In this document: piece by piece, positions 50,109 through 59,657 of the stretch
How the letters are laid out: each line of letters starts with the position of its first letter
How positions within the stretch are numbered: position 1 is the stretch's first letter
NCBI RefSeq assembly: GCF_024355225.1
Contig: NZ_VCNH01000008.1
Location: forward strand, 2,790,001 to 2,854,000
Direction: 5' to 3'
DNA length: 64,000 bases
Origin: Roseovarius sp. M141
GTDB taxonomy: Bacteria > Pseudomonadota > Alphaproteobacteria > Rhodobacterales > Rhodobacteraceae
Program-made: the position numbers and the translations under genes
Notes under the pieces: generated by a model
What the model saw: only the letters and a program-made list of their open reading frames with translations
Databases searched by the model: none
What the model was told of the DNA's origin: nothing

Positions 50109-51272
50109 ATGACCAAACATGAAAATTTCGACGGCCTCGAAGTGGGCTTTGACGTCCCTGCCCTGCCCGGCATGGACGAGGCGGACATCCAGACGCCCTG
50201 CCTGATCCTCGATCTGGACGCGCTGGAACGCAACATCAAGAAGATGGGTGATTACGCCAAGGCCCACGGCATGCGTCACCGCGCGCATGGCAAGATGCAC
50301 AAATCCGTCGACGTGCTGAAGCTACAAATGGAACTGGGCGGCGCTGTCGGCGTCTGCTGTCAGAAGGTCAGCGAGGCCGAGGTATTCGCGCGTGCCGGCA
50401 TCAAGGAAATCCTCGTTTCCAATCAGGTCCGCGACCCGGCCAAGATCGACCGCCTGGCGCGACTTCCGAAGCGCGGCAGCGAGATCATCGTCTGCGTCGA
50501 TGACGTCGACAACATCGCCGACCTGTCGGCAGCGGCGCAAAAGCACGGCACCGATCTGGGCGTGTTCATCGAAATCGACTGCGGCGCGGGCCGTTGCGGC
50601 GTGACCACCACCGACGCCGTCGTTACGATCGGCAAGGCCGTGCGCGACGCCAAGAACCTGACCTTCAAGGGCATTCAGGCCTATCAGGGCGCGATGCAGC
50701 ACATGGACAGCTTTGACGACCGTCAGGCGAAACTCGACGCGGCCATCGCACAGGTCAAGGACGCCATCGACGGGCTGAAGGCCGAAGGCATCGACTGCGA
50801 CCTGGTGTCGGGTGGCGGCACGGGGTCCTATTACTTCGAGAGCAACTCGGGCGTCTATAACGAGCTTCAGTGCGGCTCCTACGCCTTCATGGATGCCGAT
50901 TATGGCCGTATCCTCGACAAGGACGGCAACCGGATCGACGCGGGCGAATGGGAAAACGCGTTCTTCATCCTGACCAGCGTGATGAGCCACGCCAAGGCCG
51001 ACAAGGCCATCGTCGATGCCGGCCTCAAGGCACAGTCGGTCGATAGCGGCCTGCCCTTCATCTATGGGCGCGACGATGTGGAATACATCAAATGCTCGGA
51101 CGAGCATGGCGTCGTCGCCGACCCCAAGGGCGTGCTGAAGGTCAACGACAAGTTGAAATTGGTGCCGGGTCACTGCGATCCGACCGCGAACGTACATGAC
51201 TGGTATGTCGGCGTGCGCGCCGGCAAGGTCGAAACCCTCTGGCCCGTGTCGGCCCGCGGCAAGGCTTACTGA
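50109..51272 (+). CDS. bhcC: beta-hydroxyaspartate aldolase BhcC
   Basis: A 387-residue PLP enzyme of the D-threonine aldolase / alanine-racemase N-terminal type. The PLP lysine is expected in RHRAHGKMHKSVDVLKLQME (Lys62). GVFIEIDCGAGRCGV, LVSGGGTGSYYFE and the C-terminal metal region VPGHCDPTANVHDWYVGV (His and Asp/Cys) fit the family. It joins glycine and glyoxylate to give erythro-beta-hydroxyaspartate, the carbon-carbon bond-forming step. It begins 15 bases after bhcB. A hairpin lies between its stop and bhcD. Confidence 0.93.
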   Translation: MTKHENFDGLEVGFDVPALPGMDEADIQTPCLILDLDALERNIKKMGDYAKAHGMRHRAHGKMHKSVDVLKLQMELGGAVGVCCQKVSEAEVFARAGIKEILVSNQVRDPAKIDRLARLPKRGSEIIVCVDDVDNIADLSAAAQKHGTDLGVFIEIDCGAGRCGVTTTDAVVTIGKAVRDAKNLTFKGIQAYQGAMQHMDSFDDRQAKLDAAIAQVKDAIDGLKAEGIDCDLVSGGGTGSYYFESNSGVYNELQCGSYAFMDADYGRILDKDGNRIDAGEWENAFFILTSVMSHAKADKAIVDAGLKAQSVDSGLPFIYGRDDVEYIKCSDEHGVVADPKGVLKVNDKLKLVPGHCDPTANVHDWYVGVRAGKVETLWPVSARGKAY

Positions 51273-51283
51273 AACCGGTTGAA

Positions 51284-51310
51284 CGGCGGGGGCGATGATC
51301 GCCCCTGCCG
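51284..51310 (+). other. Intra-operon hairpin between bhcC and bhcD
   Basis: CGGCGGGGGCGA and TCGCCCCTGCCG pair with small mismatches around a loop, just after the bhcC stop. No T-run follows. It may slow decay or reduce read-through rather than terminate. Confidence 0.45.
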
Positions 51311-51339
51311 CCCAAACCCCTAAATAACAGAGATATTTC

Positions 51340-52308
51340 ATGTATATCGTCCCCGAGACGGAAATCGCCGATCTGGTCACGCGCGAACAAAGCTTTGACG
51401 CCGTGGAAAAGGTATTCGCCTCCATGTCGGCCAAATCGGCCTATAACTTCCCCGTCATCCGCGAGGCGATCGGCCACGCCGATGCGCTATACGGGTTCAA
51501 GTCGGGCTTTGACCGTGCGGCGCTGAATCTGGGCCTGAAATCAGGCGGCTACTGGCCCGGCAACGCCGACAAGGGGCTGACGAACCACCAGTCCACGATT
51601 TTCCTGTTCGACGCCGAAACCGGCAAATGCCGCGCCGTCGTGGGCGGCAACCTGTTGACCGCGCTGCGCACCGCCGCCGCCGCTGCCGTGTCGGTCGCGC
51701 ATCTGGCCCGCAAGGATGCCAAGGTGCTGGGCATCGTCGGTGCCGGCCATCAGGCGAAATTCCAACTGCAAGCCGTGGCCGAGCAACGCGATTTCGAGCG
51801 CGTCGTCGCCTGGAACCGCTCGCCCGAGAAGCTGGCGACGCTGGAGCAGACGGCCAAGGATCTGGGCCTGCCGTTCGAGTCCGTGTCGCTGGAAGAACTG
51901 GGCGCGCAGTCCGACGTGATTGTCACGATCACGTCGAGCTACGCCGCGATTCTGAATGGCACCCACATCAAGCCGGGTACGCATATCGCGTGCATGGGCA
52001 CCGATACCAAAGGCAAGCGCGAAGTCGACATGAACAATATCCTGGGCCGCGCAACCCTGTTCACGGATGAAATCGAACAGTCGGTGACGCTGGGCGAATT
52101 CCAGCATGCGATCATCGACATGACGATCAAGAAAGAACACATCAACGAAATCGGCGCGGTCATCAATGGCGACCATCCCGGCCGCACGTCCGAGGACGAA
52201 ATCACCCTGTTCGACGGCACCGGCGTCGGCCTTCAGGATCTGGCGGTCGCATCCGCCGTGGTCGACGAAGCCGTCAAGCGCGGGATTGCCGTTCAGGTGG
52301 ATTTCTAA
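51340..52308 (+). CDS. bhcD: Iminosuccinate reductase BhcD
   Basis: A 322-residue protein of the ornithine cyclodeaminase / mu-crystallin family. The Rossmann motif is VLGIVGAGHQAKFQLQAVAE, preceded by GKCRAVVGGNLLTALRTAAA and followed by GTHIACMGTDTKGKREVD. In the cycle it reduces iminosuccinate to L-aspartate with NAD(P)H, regenerating the amino donor used by BhcA. With bhcA, bhcB and bhcC in order on one strand the set is complete. A strong hairpin lies between its stop and the malic enzyme gene. Confidence 0.93.
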   Translation: MYIVPETEIADLVTREQSFDAVEKVFASMSAKSAYNFPVIREAIGHADALYGFKSGFDRAALNLGLKSGGYWPGNADKGLTNHQSTIFLFDAETGKCRAVVGGNLLTALRTAAAAAVSVAHLARKDAKVLGIVGAGHQAKFQLQAVAEQRDFERVVAWNRSPEKLATLEQTAKDLGLPFESVSLEELGAQSDVIVTITSSYAAILNGTHIKPGTHIACMGTDTKGKREVDMNNILGRATLFTDEIEQSVTLGEFQHAIIDMTIKKEHINEIGAVINGDHPGRTSEDEITLFDGTGVGLQDLAVASAVVDEAVKRGIAVQVDF

Positions 52309-52323
52309 GCCCGACAACAACTG

Positions 52324-52345
52324 ACCGCCGGGGCAAAACCCGGCG
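52324..52345 (+). other. Strong hairpin between bhcD and malic enzyme gene
   Basis: CCGCCGGG and CCCGGCGG pair exactly around GCAAAA, 16 bases after the bhcD stop and 27 before the maeB ATG. No T-run follows, so it could be an attenuator or an mRNA stabiliser setting bhc-to-maeB expression ratio. Confidence 0.55.
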
Positions 52346-52371
52346 GCACTGCAATAGAGAGATATGAAGAA

Positions 52372-54648
52372 ATGCCCAAGGACGAGCTGAAAACAGACCG
52401 CCAGCAGGAGGCGCTGGATTACCACGAATTTCCGCGCCCCGGCAAGCTGGAGATCCGCGCGACGAAACCCATGGCGACGGGCCGCGATCTGTCGAACGCG
52501 TATTCGCCCGGCGTCGCCGATGCCTGCCTTGAGATCGAGAAAAACCCGGCGGATGCGGCGCGCTATACCTCCAAGGGCAATCTGGTCGCCGTCATCTCGA
52601 ACGGCACCGCCGTTCTGGGGCTGGGCAATATCGGCGCGCAGGCGTCCAAGCCTGTGATGGAGGGCAAGGCGGTCCTGTTCAAGAAGTTCGCCGGCATCGA
52701 TTGTTTCGACATCGAAGTGAACGAGACCGATCCCGAAAAGCTGGCCGATCTGGTCGCGAGGCTGGAGCCGACATTCGGCGCCGTCAACCTCGAAGACATC
52801 AAGGCGCCCGAGTGTTTCATCGTCGAAAAGCTCTGCCGCGAGCGGATGAACATCCCCGTCTTTCACGACGACCAGCACGGCACGGCCATCGTTGCCTCGG
52901 CTGCGGCGCATAACGCGCTGATCGTTGCGGGCAAGAAGATCGAGGATATCAAGGTCGTCGCCCTCGGCGCCGGTGCGGCGGGCATCGCCTGCCTCAAGAT
53001 GCTGATAGTAATGGGCGTCAAACGCGACAATATCACCATGCTGGACAGCAAGGGCGTCGTGCATACCGGGCGCAGCGACCTCAACGAGCAAAAGCAGGAA
53101 TTCGCGCGCGACACCGTCATGCGCACGACGGACGATGCGATGGCGGGGGCCGATCTGTTCCTCGGTGTGTCCGGCCCCGGCCTGCTGACGCAGGACATGG
53201 TGCGCAAGATGGCGGATGACCCGATCATCTTTGCGCTGGCCAACCCCACGCCCGAAATCATGCCGGAAGACGCGCGCGCCGCCGCGCCGGGCGCGCTGAT
53301 CGCCACGGGCCGTTCGGATTATCCCAATCAGGTCAACAACGTGCTGTGCTTCCCGTTCATCTTTCGCGGGGCGTTGGACGCCGGCGCGACCGAGATCAAC
53401 GACGCGATGAAGCTGGCTTGTGTCGAGGCGATTGCGGGCCTTGCGCGTGCCACCACTTCGGCCGAGGTCGGAGCGGCCTATCGCGGCGAGCGGCTGACCT
53501 TCGGGCCGGAATACCTGATCCCCAAGCCGTTTGATCCGCGCCTTTTGCCGACCATCGCGACTGCTGTCGCGCGTGCGGCGATCGAATCCGGCGTGGCGAC
53601 ACGCGAACTGAACCTCAAGGATTACCAGACCCGCCTACAGGGCGAGGTATTCAAGTCGCACACCATCATGCGTCGCGTCTTTGACGCCGCGCGCGCGTCC
53701 AGTCGCCGCATCGTCTTTGCCGAGGGCGAGGATGAGCGCGTGCTGCGCGCCGCCCAGTCGATGATCGAAGATGGCATCGATACCCCCATCCTGATCGGGC
53801 GCCCCGACGTCATCGCCGCACGGATCGAACGTGAGGGTCTGACCCTGCGGCCCGGCACCGATTTCGAACTGGTCAACCCGCAGAACGACCCGCGCTATCG
53901 CGACTATTGGCAGAGCTATCACCAGATCATGGCCCGGCGTGGTATTACGCCCGATCTGGCCAAGGCGGTGCTGCGCACCAACACCACGGCGATTGCGGCG
54001 ATCATGGTACAGCGCGGCGACGCCGACAGCATGATCTGCGGCACGTTCGGCGATTACCGCTGGCATCTGAACTATGCCCAGCAAGTGCTGAGCGATGGTG
54101 ATCTGCACCCCGTTGGCGCGCTGTCGCTTATGATTCTCGATCAGGGGCCGCTCTTTGTCGCCGACACGCATGTGAACATCACGCCCACCCCTGAGCAGTT
54201 GGCAGAGACCGTTCTGGCCGCTGCGCGCCATGTGCGCCGCTTCGGGATCGAACCCAAAATCGCGCTTTGTTCAGGCTCGCAATTCGGCAATCTGGCCTGC
54301 CCCACCGGCTACGCGATGCGCGGTGCGCTCGATATCTTGGACGCGCAGGCGCCGAATTTCGAATACGAGGGCGAGATGCACACCGATGCTGCGCTGGACC
54401 CCGACCTGCGCGAGCGGCTGTTCCCCGGCGGGCGCATGACGGGCAAGGCCAACGTGTTGATCTTTGCCAATACCGATGCCGCAGGCGCGACGCGCAACAT
54501 CCTGAAATCCGTCGCCGGCGGACTTGAGGTCGGGCCGGTCCTGATGGGGATGGGCAACCGCGTGCATATCGTCACGCCCTCGATCACCGTGCGCGGCCTG
54601 CTCAATACCGCCGCGCTCGCCGGATCGGCGGTCGCAAGCTACGGCTGA
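52372..54648 (+). CDS. maeB: NADP-dependent malic enzyme with C-terminal phosphotransacetylase-like domain
   Basis: A 758-residue MaeB-type enzyme. Residues about 1-420 are the malic enzyme: [32 protein letters not shown] and the NADP loop [17 protein letters not shown]. Residues about 430-758 are a phosphotransacetylase-like regulatory domain ([39 protein letters not shown]). It decarboxylates malate to pyruvate with NADPH formation; the C-terminal domain commonly binds acetyl-CoA as an allosteric signal. Directly downstream of bhcABCD, it would turn oxaloacetate from the cycle (via malate) into pyruvate and NADPH for BhcD. The ribosome site is AGAGAGA. Confidence 0.94.
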   Translation: MPKDELKTDRQQEALDYHEFPRPGKLEIRATKPMATGRDLSNAYSPGVADACLEIEKNPADAARYTSKGNLVAVISNGTAVLGLGNIGAQASKPVMEGKAVLFKKFAGIDCFDIEVNETDPEKLADLVARLEPTFGAVNLEDIKAPECFIVEKLCRERMNIPVFHDDQHGTAIVASAAAHNALIVAGKKIEDIKVVALGAGAAGIACLKMLIVMGVKRDNITMLDSKGVVHTGRSDLNEQKQEFARDTVMRTTDDAMAGADLFLGVSGPGLLTQDMVRKMADDPIIFALANPTPEIMPEDARAAAPGALIATGRSDYPNQVNNVLCFPFIFRGALDAGATEINDAMKLACVEAIAGLARATTSAEVGAAYRGERLTFGPEYLIPKPFDPRLLPTIATAVARAAIESGVATRELNLKDYQTRLQGEVFKSHTIMRRVFDAARASSRRIVFAEGEDERVLRAAQSMIEDGIDTPILIGRPDVIAARIEREGLTLRPGTDFELVNPQNDPRYRDYWQSYHQIMARRGITPDLAKAVLRTNTTAIAAIMVQRGDADSMICGTFGDYRWHLNYAQQVLSDGDLHPVGALSLMILDQGPLFVADTHVNITPTPEQLAETVLAAARHVRRFGIEPKIALCSGSQFGNLACPTGYAMRGALDILDAQAPNFEYEGEMHTDAALDPDLRERLFPGGRMTGKANVLIFANTDAAGATRNILKSVAGGLEVGPVLMGMGNRVHIVTPSITVRGLLNTAALAGSAVASYG

Positions 54649-54728
54649 AAACAAACCGGGGCGCCGAACGGGTGGAGGATCGGTGCGGCCCCCTGGACCT
54701 GAAACAGATTTGGAGGAGGAAAACCCAA

Positions 54729-56225
54729 ATGACTGCAATAACCACTGACGTGGACCCGGTCGACGAAAAGCTGCCGCCCGCGAAACTTTTTACACTGGGC
54801 TTGCAGCACGTGCTTGTGATGTATGCCGGTGCCATCGCCGTGCCGCTGATCGTGGGACGAGTGCTGAACCTGACCCCTGAACAGGTGGCATTCCTGATCT
54901 CGGCTGACCTGTTTGTCTGCGGAGTCGTGACAATCATTCAGTCGATGGGTGCGTCCAAATGGTTTGGCATCAAGATGCCTGTCATGATGGGTGTGACCTT
55001 TGCCTCGGTCGGACCTATGGTATCGATCGCGGTTGCAAATCCCGGCCCGGAAGGAGCACGGATGATCTTTGGCGCCATTATCGGCGCAGGTATCATCGCG
55101 ATGCTGATTGCGCCGCTTGTCAGCCGCATGTTGCGGTTCTTTCCGCCCGTCGTCACTGGCACGATCATTCTTGTGATCGGTGTCACCCTGATGCGGGTCG
55201 GGATCAACTGGATCTTTGGCCTGCCGGTTGGCCCCACGGCGCCCGAGATTGTCGATCCAACCCATATAGCCTGGCTCGAAGACGTGCGGGGCATGCTTGC
55301 AAGTGGCGCAATCCCGGCGGTGCCGGACGGTTTGACCGTGGCGCCGACGTTGGAAAACCCGCGCTATGCGACGCCGCAGAACATGATGATTTCAGGCCTT
55401 GTGCTGCTGACGATCATTGTCGTGATGAAGTACGCGACAGGCTTCCTCGCCAATATCTCGGTGCTGCTGGGGATCATCGTGGGGGCTGTCTTTGCGGCCT
55501 TTATCGGGATGATGAGTTTCGACACCGTTGGCCATGCCGACTGGTTCGCCCTGATCACGCCCTTCCGCTTTGGCCTGCCGATTTTCGATCCGATCATGAT
55601 CCTGACCATGACACTTGTCATGATTGTGGTGATGATTGAATCAACCGGCATGTTCCTGGCCTTGGGCGAGATGTGCAACCGCAAGATCGAGCGTCCGTCG
55701 CTGTCGGCTGGCCTTCGGACCGATGGTCTGGGTACGCTGATCGGTGGGGTGTTCAACACGTTCCCCTATACCTCCTTCAGCCAGAATGTGGGCCTTGTCG
55801 GTGTGACGGGCATCCGCAGCCGCTATGTCTGCGTCACCGGGGGCGCGATCATGATCGTGCTGGGTTTGGTACCCAAGATGGGCGCGTTGGTCGAGGCGCT
55901 GCCGGTCGCGGTTCTGGGCGGCGCGGGTCTGGTCATGTTCGGCATGGTCGCGGCTACCGGCGTGCGTATCCTCGGATCGGTCGAGTTCAAGACCAACCGC
56001 TACAACGGCCTGATCGTCGCGATCTCACTGGGCATGGGAATGATCCCGCTGATCGCGCCCGATTTCACCATGTGGCTGCCCCACTCGATCGAACCGCTGA
56101 TCCACTCGGGCATCCTGCTGGCGGCGATTTCGGCGGTGGGTCTGAACATCGTGTTCAACAACGCCGTCGAGATTTCCGAGGACGAACTGCGCGAGGCTGC
56201 CAAGCAATCCGACGGCGGCCACTGA
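54729..56225 (+). CDS. NCS2-family purine (xanthine/urate-type) permease
   Basis: A 498-residue transporter with 14 hydrophobic segments. Family motifs: FTLGLQHVLVMYAGAIAVPL (QH motif in TM1), MVIVVMIESTGMFLALGEM and SFSQNVGLVGVTGIRSRYV (QNxGxxxxTGxxSR in TM10), the last being typical of xanthine/urate rather than uracil carriers. The ATG at 54729 follows GGAGGAGGAAAA; longer frames lack homology. It imports a nucleobase by proton symport. Located after maeB and paired in the window with another NCS2 permease and allE, it supports a purine catabolic theme. A terminator follows. Confidence 0.9.
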   Translation: MTAITTDVDPVDEKLPPAKLFTLGLQHVLVMYAGAIAVPLIVGRVLNLTPEQVAFLISADLFVCGVVTIIQSMGASKWFGIKMPVMMGVTFASVGPMVSIAVANPGPEGARMIFGAIIGAGIIAMLIAPLVSRMLRFFPPVVTGTIILVIGVTLMRVGINWIFGLPVGPTAPEIVDPTHIAWLEDVRGMLASGAIPAVPDGLTVAPTLENPRYATPQNMMISGLVLLTIIVVMKYATGFLANISVLLGIIVGAVFAAFIGMMSFDTVGHADWFALITPFRFGLPIFDPIMILTMTLVMIVVMIESTGMFLALGEMCNRKIERPSLSAGLRTDGLGTLIGGVFNTFPYTSFSQNVGLVGVTGIRSRYVCVTGGAIMIVLGLVPKMGALVEALPVAVLGGAGLVMFGMVAATGVRILGSVEFKTNRYNGLIVAISLGMGMIPLIAPDFTMWLPHSIEPLIHSGILLAAISAVGLNIVFNNAVEISEDELREAAKQSDGGH

Positions 56226-56272
56226 TCGCGCGCTATCGCGCTCGGCCCATGGGTGCGCATGAGGCTAACAAG

Positions 56273-56302
56273 GAGAGGGCGCCGCGTGCGCCCTCTTTTT
56301 CA
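56273..56302 (+). terminator. Rho-independent terminator after the NCS2 permease gene
   Basis: AGAGGGCGC and GCGCCCTCT pair around CGCGT and are followed by TTTT. It lies about 50 bases beyond the permease stop and probably ends the bhcA-to-permease transcription unit. Confidence 0.88.
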
Positions 56303-56330
56303 CGCGTAGCGGTAAGGAATGGGTTCCCCG

Positions 56331-56585
56331 ATGTTGACAGGCCTGGTGCTACTCTGTGTGGGGGCGGTGCCGTTTCTCAACGGTCTGTGGCTGACGGACC
56401 GGATCGCCGACCGCGAGACCGTGGTCATCAACCTGATCGTGGCGGCGATCTCGGCTAGGGTCGCGGCGGTGACGGCCCTTGGCGCGGGCGACGTGGAGGA
56501 TGTGCGGGCGGGCGCCATGATGCTGCTGGCCAGGATATGCACGGGTTGGCCGCCGGGGCTGGCACTGCTTTACGGCGCGGGCTGA
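56331..56585 (+). pseudogene. AmiS/UreI-type urea or amide channel, truncated
   Basis: An 84-residue frame from ATG 56331 (AAGGA upstream). MLTGLVLLCVGAVPFLNGLW followed by LTDRIADRETVVINLIVAAI and SARVAAVTALGAGDVEDVRA is the N-terminal part of AmiS/UreI proteins (about 170-200 residues, six helices). After GAMMLLA the family sequence is lost and the frame closes. Only two helices remain, so it cannot form a channel. The remnant suggests that urea or amide uptake or release once accompanied the ureide pathway genes here. Confidence 0.65.
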
Positions 56586-56590
56586 GCGCA

Positions 56591-56622
56591 ATGAAAAACG
56601 CCCCGGCAGCCAGCCCGGGGCG
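56591..56622 (-). terminator. Terminator of the pyruvate dehydrogenase operon
   Basis: On the minus strand GCCCCGGG and CCGGGGC form a stem around a seven-base loop followed by GTTTTTCATT. It lies 50 bases beyond the lpd stop, between convergent genes. Confidence 0.87.
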
Positions 56623-56671
56623 CCCAAAACCCAAGTTCGCGGTCGCGCGCTTCAGTTGCCCTGAACGGGCC

Positions 56672-58369
56672 TCAGTCCTTCTTCTTGCGCGGTGGCATGA
56701 GATCGGTGATCGTGCCTTCAAACATCTCGGCGGCGAAGTTCACCGTCTCTGACAGGGTCGGATGCGGGTGGATCGTGTGGCCCAGATCGACAGCATCGGC
56801 GCCCATCTCGATCGCCAGCGCGACCTCGGCGATCAGATCGCCGGCGTTCGGCCCAACAATGCCGGCGCCGATCACCCGATCATCGACCTCGTCGAAAACC
56901 AGCTTGGTGATGCCTTCAGAACGGCCCAGCGACAGCGAGCGGCCCGAAGCGGCCCATGGGAACACGCCCTTGCCCACCGTGATCCCCTCGGCCTTGGCCT
57001 GCGTCTCGGTCATGCCGACCCAGGCGATTTCGGGGTCGGTATAGGCGACGCTGGGAATGATGCGCGCATCGAAATGGCGGTTCTTGCCTGCGCAAACCTC
57101 GGCGGCGACCTTGCCCTCATGCACGGCCTTGTGCGCCAGCATTGGCTGTCCGGCCACGTCGCCGATGGCGAAGATATGGCGTGCCCCGGTGCGCTGCTGG
57201 CTGTCGACGGCGATAAAGCCGCGATCATCCACCACTACGCCCGCCTTTTCGGCATCCAGCAGCTTGCCGTTGGGACGACGGCCCACGGCGACCAGAACCC
57301 TGTCGAATGTGTCGGTGCTGGCCGCGCCTCCCTCATCCTCAAAGGCGACTTTCAGCCCCTTCTTCTGGGCCTCGACGGCTGTGACCCTGGTTTTCAGCAG
57401 GATCTTTTCATAGCGCCCCTCGATCCTTTTATGGAGGGGTTTGACGATATCCTTGTCAGCGCCGGGTATGAGCTGATCCATCAATTCGACGATCGTGACA
57501 TTTGAGCCCAGCGCATCGTAGACACAGGCCATTTCCAGGCCGATGATTCCGCCGCCCAGCACCAGCAGACGTTTGGGAATATCCTCCAACTCCAGCGCGC
57601 CGGTACTGTCGATCACGCGCGGATCATCCTGTGGGATGAAGGGCAGCGCCACGGGCTCGGACCCGGCGGCAATGATGCATTGATCGAAGCTGACGGTCTG
57701 GGGACCGTTCGCGCCCTCGACCGCGATTGTGTTCGGCCCGGTAAAGCGGCCAAAGCCGTTCACGACCTGCACCTTTCGCGCCTTGGCCAATCCGGAAAGA
57801 CCGCCGGTCAACTGGCTGACGACCGATGATTTCCAGCCGCGCAAGCCGTCCAGATCGACCTTGGGCCTGCCAAAGCTGATGCCGTGTTCCTGCATCTCTT
57901 CGGCCTCGGTGATCACCTTGGCCGCGTGCAGCAGCGCCTTGGAGGGGATGCAGCCCACGTTCAGGCAGACGCCGCCCAGATTGGTATCCTTTTCGATCAG
58001 CACGACAGTCTTGCCCAAGTCGGCGGCGCGGAACGCCGCCGAATAACCACCGGGACCGGAGCCGAGCACGACGACCTCGCCGTGAATATCGCCCATGTTC
58101 GCCTGCACCTTGAGCGCGGTGGCGGGCGCTGCCGCCTCACCTTCGGCTTCCAGCACCATGATGACGGACCCTTGGGACACCTTGTCGCCCAAGGCGACGC
58201 GGATTTCCGCGACCTTGCCGGCGGCTGGGCTGGGCACCTCCATCGTGGCCTTGTCGGATTCAAGTTCCAGCAGCGGGTCTTCGACAACGACGGTATCGCC
58301 GACGCTGACCAGAATGCCGATCACTGGAATATCCGTGAAATCGCCGATATCGGGAACGGTTACATCCAT
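56672..58369 (-). CDS. lpdA: Dihydrolipoyl dehydrogenase (E3) with N-terminal lipoyl domain
   Basis: A 565-residue E3 subunit. Residues 1-80 are a lipoyl domain (DPLLELESDKATMEVPSPAA, lipoyl Lys40) nearly identical to that of the adjacent E2. A flavoprotein disulfide reductase follows: FAD loop VVLGSGPGGYSAAFRAADLG, redox-active disulfide GGVCLNVGCIPSKALLHAA, NAD loop LVLGGGIIGLEMACVYDALG and the C-terminal HPHPTLSE with the His-Glu pair. It reoxidises dihydrolipoamide using NAD. Standard E3 has about 470 residues; the lipoyl extension is known in a subset of bacteria. Third gene of aceE-aceF-lpd. Confidence 0.94.
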   Translation of the reverse strand: MDVTVPDIGDFTDIPVIGILVSVGDTVVVEDPLLELESDKATMEVPSPAAGKVAEIRVALGDKVSQGSVIMVLEAEGEAAAPATALKVQANMGDIHGEVVVLGSGPGGYSAAFRAADLGKTVVLIEKDTNLGGVCLNVGCIPSKALLHAAKVITEAEEMQEHGISFGRPKVDLDGLRGWKSSVVSQLTGGLSGLAKARKVQVVNGFGRFTGPNTIAVEGANGPQTVSFDQCIIAAGSEPVALPFIPQDDPRVIDSTGALELEDIPKRLLVLGGGIIGLEMACVYDALGSNVTIVELMDQLIPGADKDIVKPLHKRIEGRYEKILLKTRVTAVEAQKKGLKVAFEDEGGAASTDTFDRVLVAVGRRPNGKLLDAEKAGVVVDDRGFIAVDSQQRTGARHIFAIGDVAGQPMLAHKAVHEGKVAAEVCAGKNRHFDARIIPSVAYTDPEIAWVGMTETQAKAEGITVGKGVFPWAASGRSLSLGRSEGITKLVFDEVDDRVIGAGIVGPNAGDLIAEVALAIEMGADAVDLGHTIHPHPTLSETVNFAAEMFEGTITDLMPPRKKKD

Positions 58370-58382
58370 GATTCACCCCCCC

Positions 58383-59633
58383 TCACAGCATCAGCCGGCG
58401 CACATCGCCGAGCAGGTGTTTCAGCGTCGCGCAGAACCGCGCGGCCAATGCGCCGTCGATGGCGCGGTGATCGTAGCTGAGGCTGAGCGGCTGCATGTTG
58501 CGCGGCTGGAACGCCTCGCCATCCCAGACCGGCGCCATTTTCGAGCGCGTGAGACCGAGGATGGCGACCTCGGGCGCGTTGACGATGGGTGTAAACGACG
58601 TGCCGCCGATCCCGCCCAGCGACGATATGGTAAAGGTGGCGCCGGATATTTCATCGCCCTTCAGCTTGCCCTCGCGGGCCTTTGCCGACAGATCGCCCAG
58701 CTCCTTCGATATCTCGATGATCCCCTTGCGGTCGGCATCGCGGATGACCGGCACGACCAGCCCGCCGGGCGTGTCGGCGGCGAAACCGATGTTGTAATAC
58801 CCCTTGCGGATCAGCTTGGTCCCGTCGGGGTGGAGCGAGCTGTTGACCTCCCAGTGCTGTTTCAGAGCCGAAACGCTGGCCTTGATGACAAAGCTCAGCA
58901 GCGTGACGCGATAGCCCTCGGCTTTGGCCGCGCCGTCCAACTCGCGGCGATAGCCGTCCAGATCGGTGATGTCGGCTTCGTCATTATGCGTCACATGCGG
59001 GATGTTCAGCCAACTGCGGTGCAGCGCCGGGCCGCTCAGCTTCTTGATGCGCGCCATCTCGACGTCTTCGACAGGACCGAATTTCGAGAAATCGACCGCC
59101 GGGATGGGCGGGATGCCCATGCCGCCGCCGGAGGGCGCCGCGCCGCTGGCCGGGGCGGAGGCGGATTTCAGATGCGCGGTCACGTCCTCGCGCAGGATGC
59201 GGCCCTTGCGCCCGGTGCCGTTCAGCTTGGACAGATCGATATCCAGTTGCCGCGCGAAGGCACGCACCGAGGGCGAGGCATGCGCCTTGCCGAATCCGCG
59301 GTCGGTGACAGGCGCGGAGGGGGCTGACGCCGCAGCGGGGGCCGCAGGCGCCGCCGCAGCGGCAGGGGCCGGGGCGGATGCGGACGCAGGTTCTGCGCCC
59401 TCCCCTTCGAGGATAAGGACCAGCGATCCCTGGCTGACCCTGTCGCCCTCGGACACGCGGATTTCCGCGACCTTGCCGGCGGCGGGGCTGGGAACCTCCA
59501 TCGTGGCCTTGTCGCTTTCCAGCTCCAGCAGGGGGTCTTCGACGGCGACGGTATCGCCGACGCTGACCAGAATGCCGATCACCGGAATATCCGTGAAATC
59601 GCCGATATCGGGAACGGTTACTTCTATGCTCAT
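58383..59633 (-). CDS. aceF: Pyruvate dehydrogenase E2, dihydrolipoyl acetyltransferase
   Basis: A 416-residue E2 with one lipoyl domain (lipoyl Lys42 in LELESDKATMEVP), an Ala/Pro linker, the peripheral-subunit-binding domain (ASPSVRAFARQLDIDLSKLN GTGRKGRI) and the acetyltransferase core ending in LSYDHRAIDGALAARFC with the catalytic His and Asp. AGGAG lies seven bases before the ATG at 59633; a start at 59657 is not needed. It passes acetyl groups to CoA. The single lipoyl domain and the shared domain with E3 are typical of this E1-homodimer operon type in alphaproteobacteria. Confidence 0.94.
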   Translation of the reverse strand: MSIEVTVPDIGDFTDIPVIGILVSVGDTVAVEDPLLELESDKATMEVPSPAAGKVAEIRVSEGDRVSQGSLVLILEGEGAEPASASAPAPAAAAAPAAPAAASAPSAPVTDRGFGKAHASPSVRAFARQLDIDLSKLNGTGRKGRILREDVTAHLKSASAPASGAAPSGGGMGIPPIPAVDFSKFGPVEDVEMARIKKLSGPALHRSWLNIPHVTHNDEADITDLDGYRRELDGAAKAEGYRVTLLSFVIKASVSALKQHWEVNSSLHPDGTKLIRKGYYNIGFAADTPGGLVVPVIRDADRKGIIEISKELGDLSAKAREGKLKGDEISGATFTISSLGGIGGTSFTPIVNAPEVAILGLTRSKMAPVWDGEAFQPRNMQPLSLSYDHRAIDGALAARFCATLKHLLGDVRRLML

Positions 59634-59657
59634 CTCATGTCTCCTCGTATCCGGCAC

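Noticed and set aside
51541..53091. 516-residue minus-strand frame opposite bhcD and maeB
   Set aside because: It spans two unrelated sense genes and their intergenic hairpin, which a real gene would not do.
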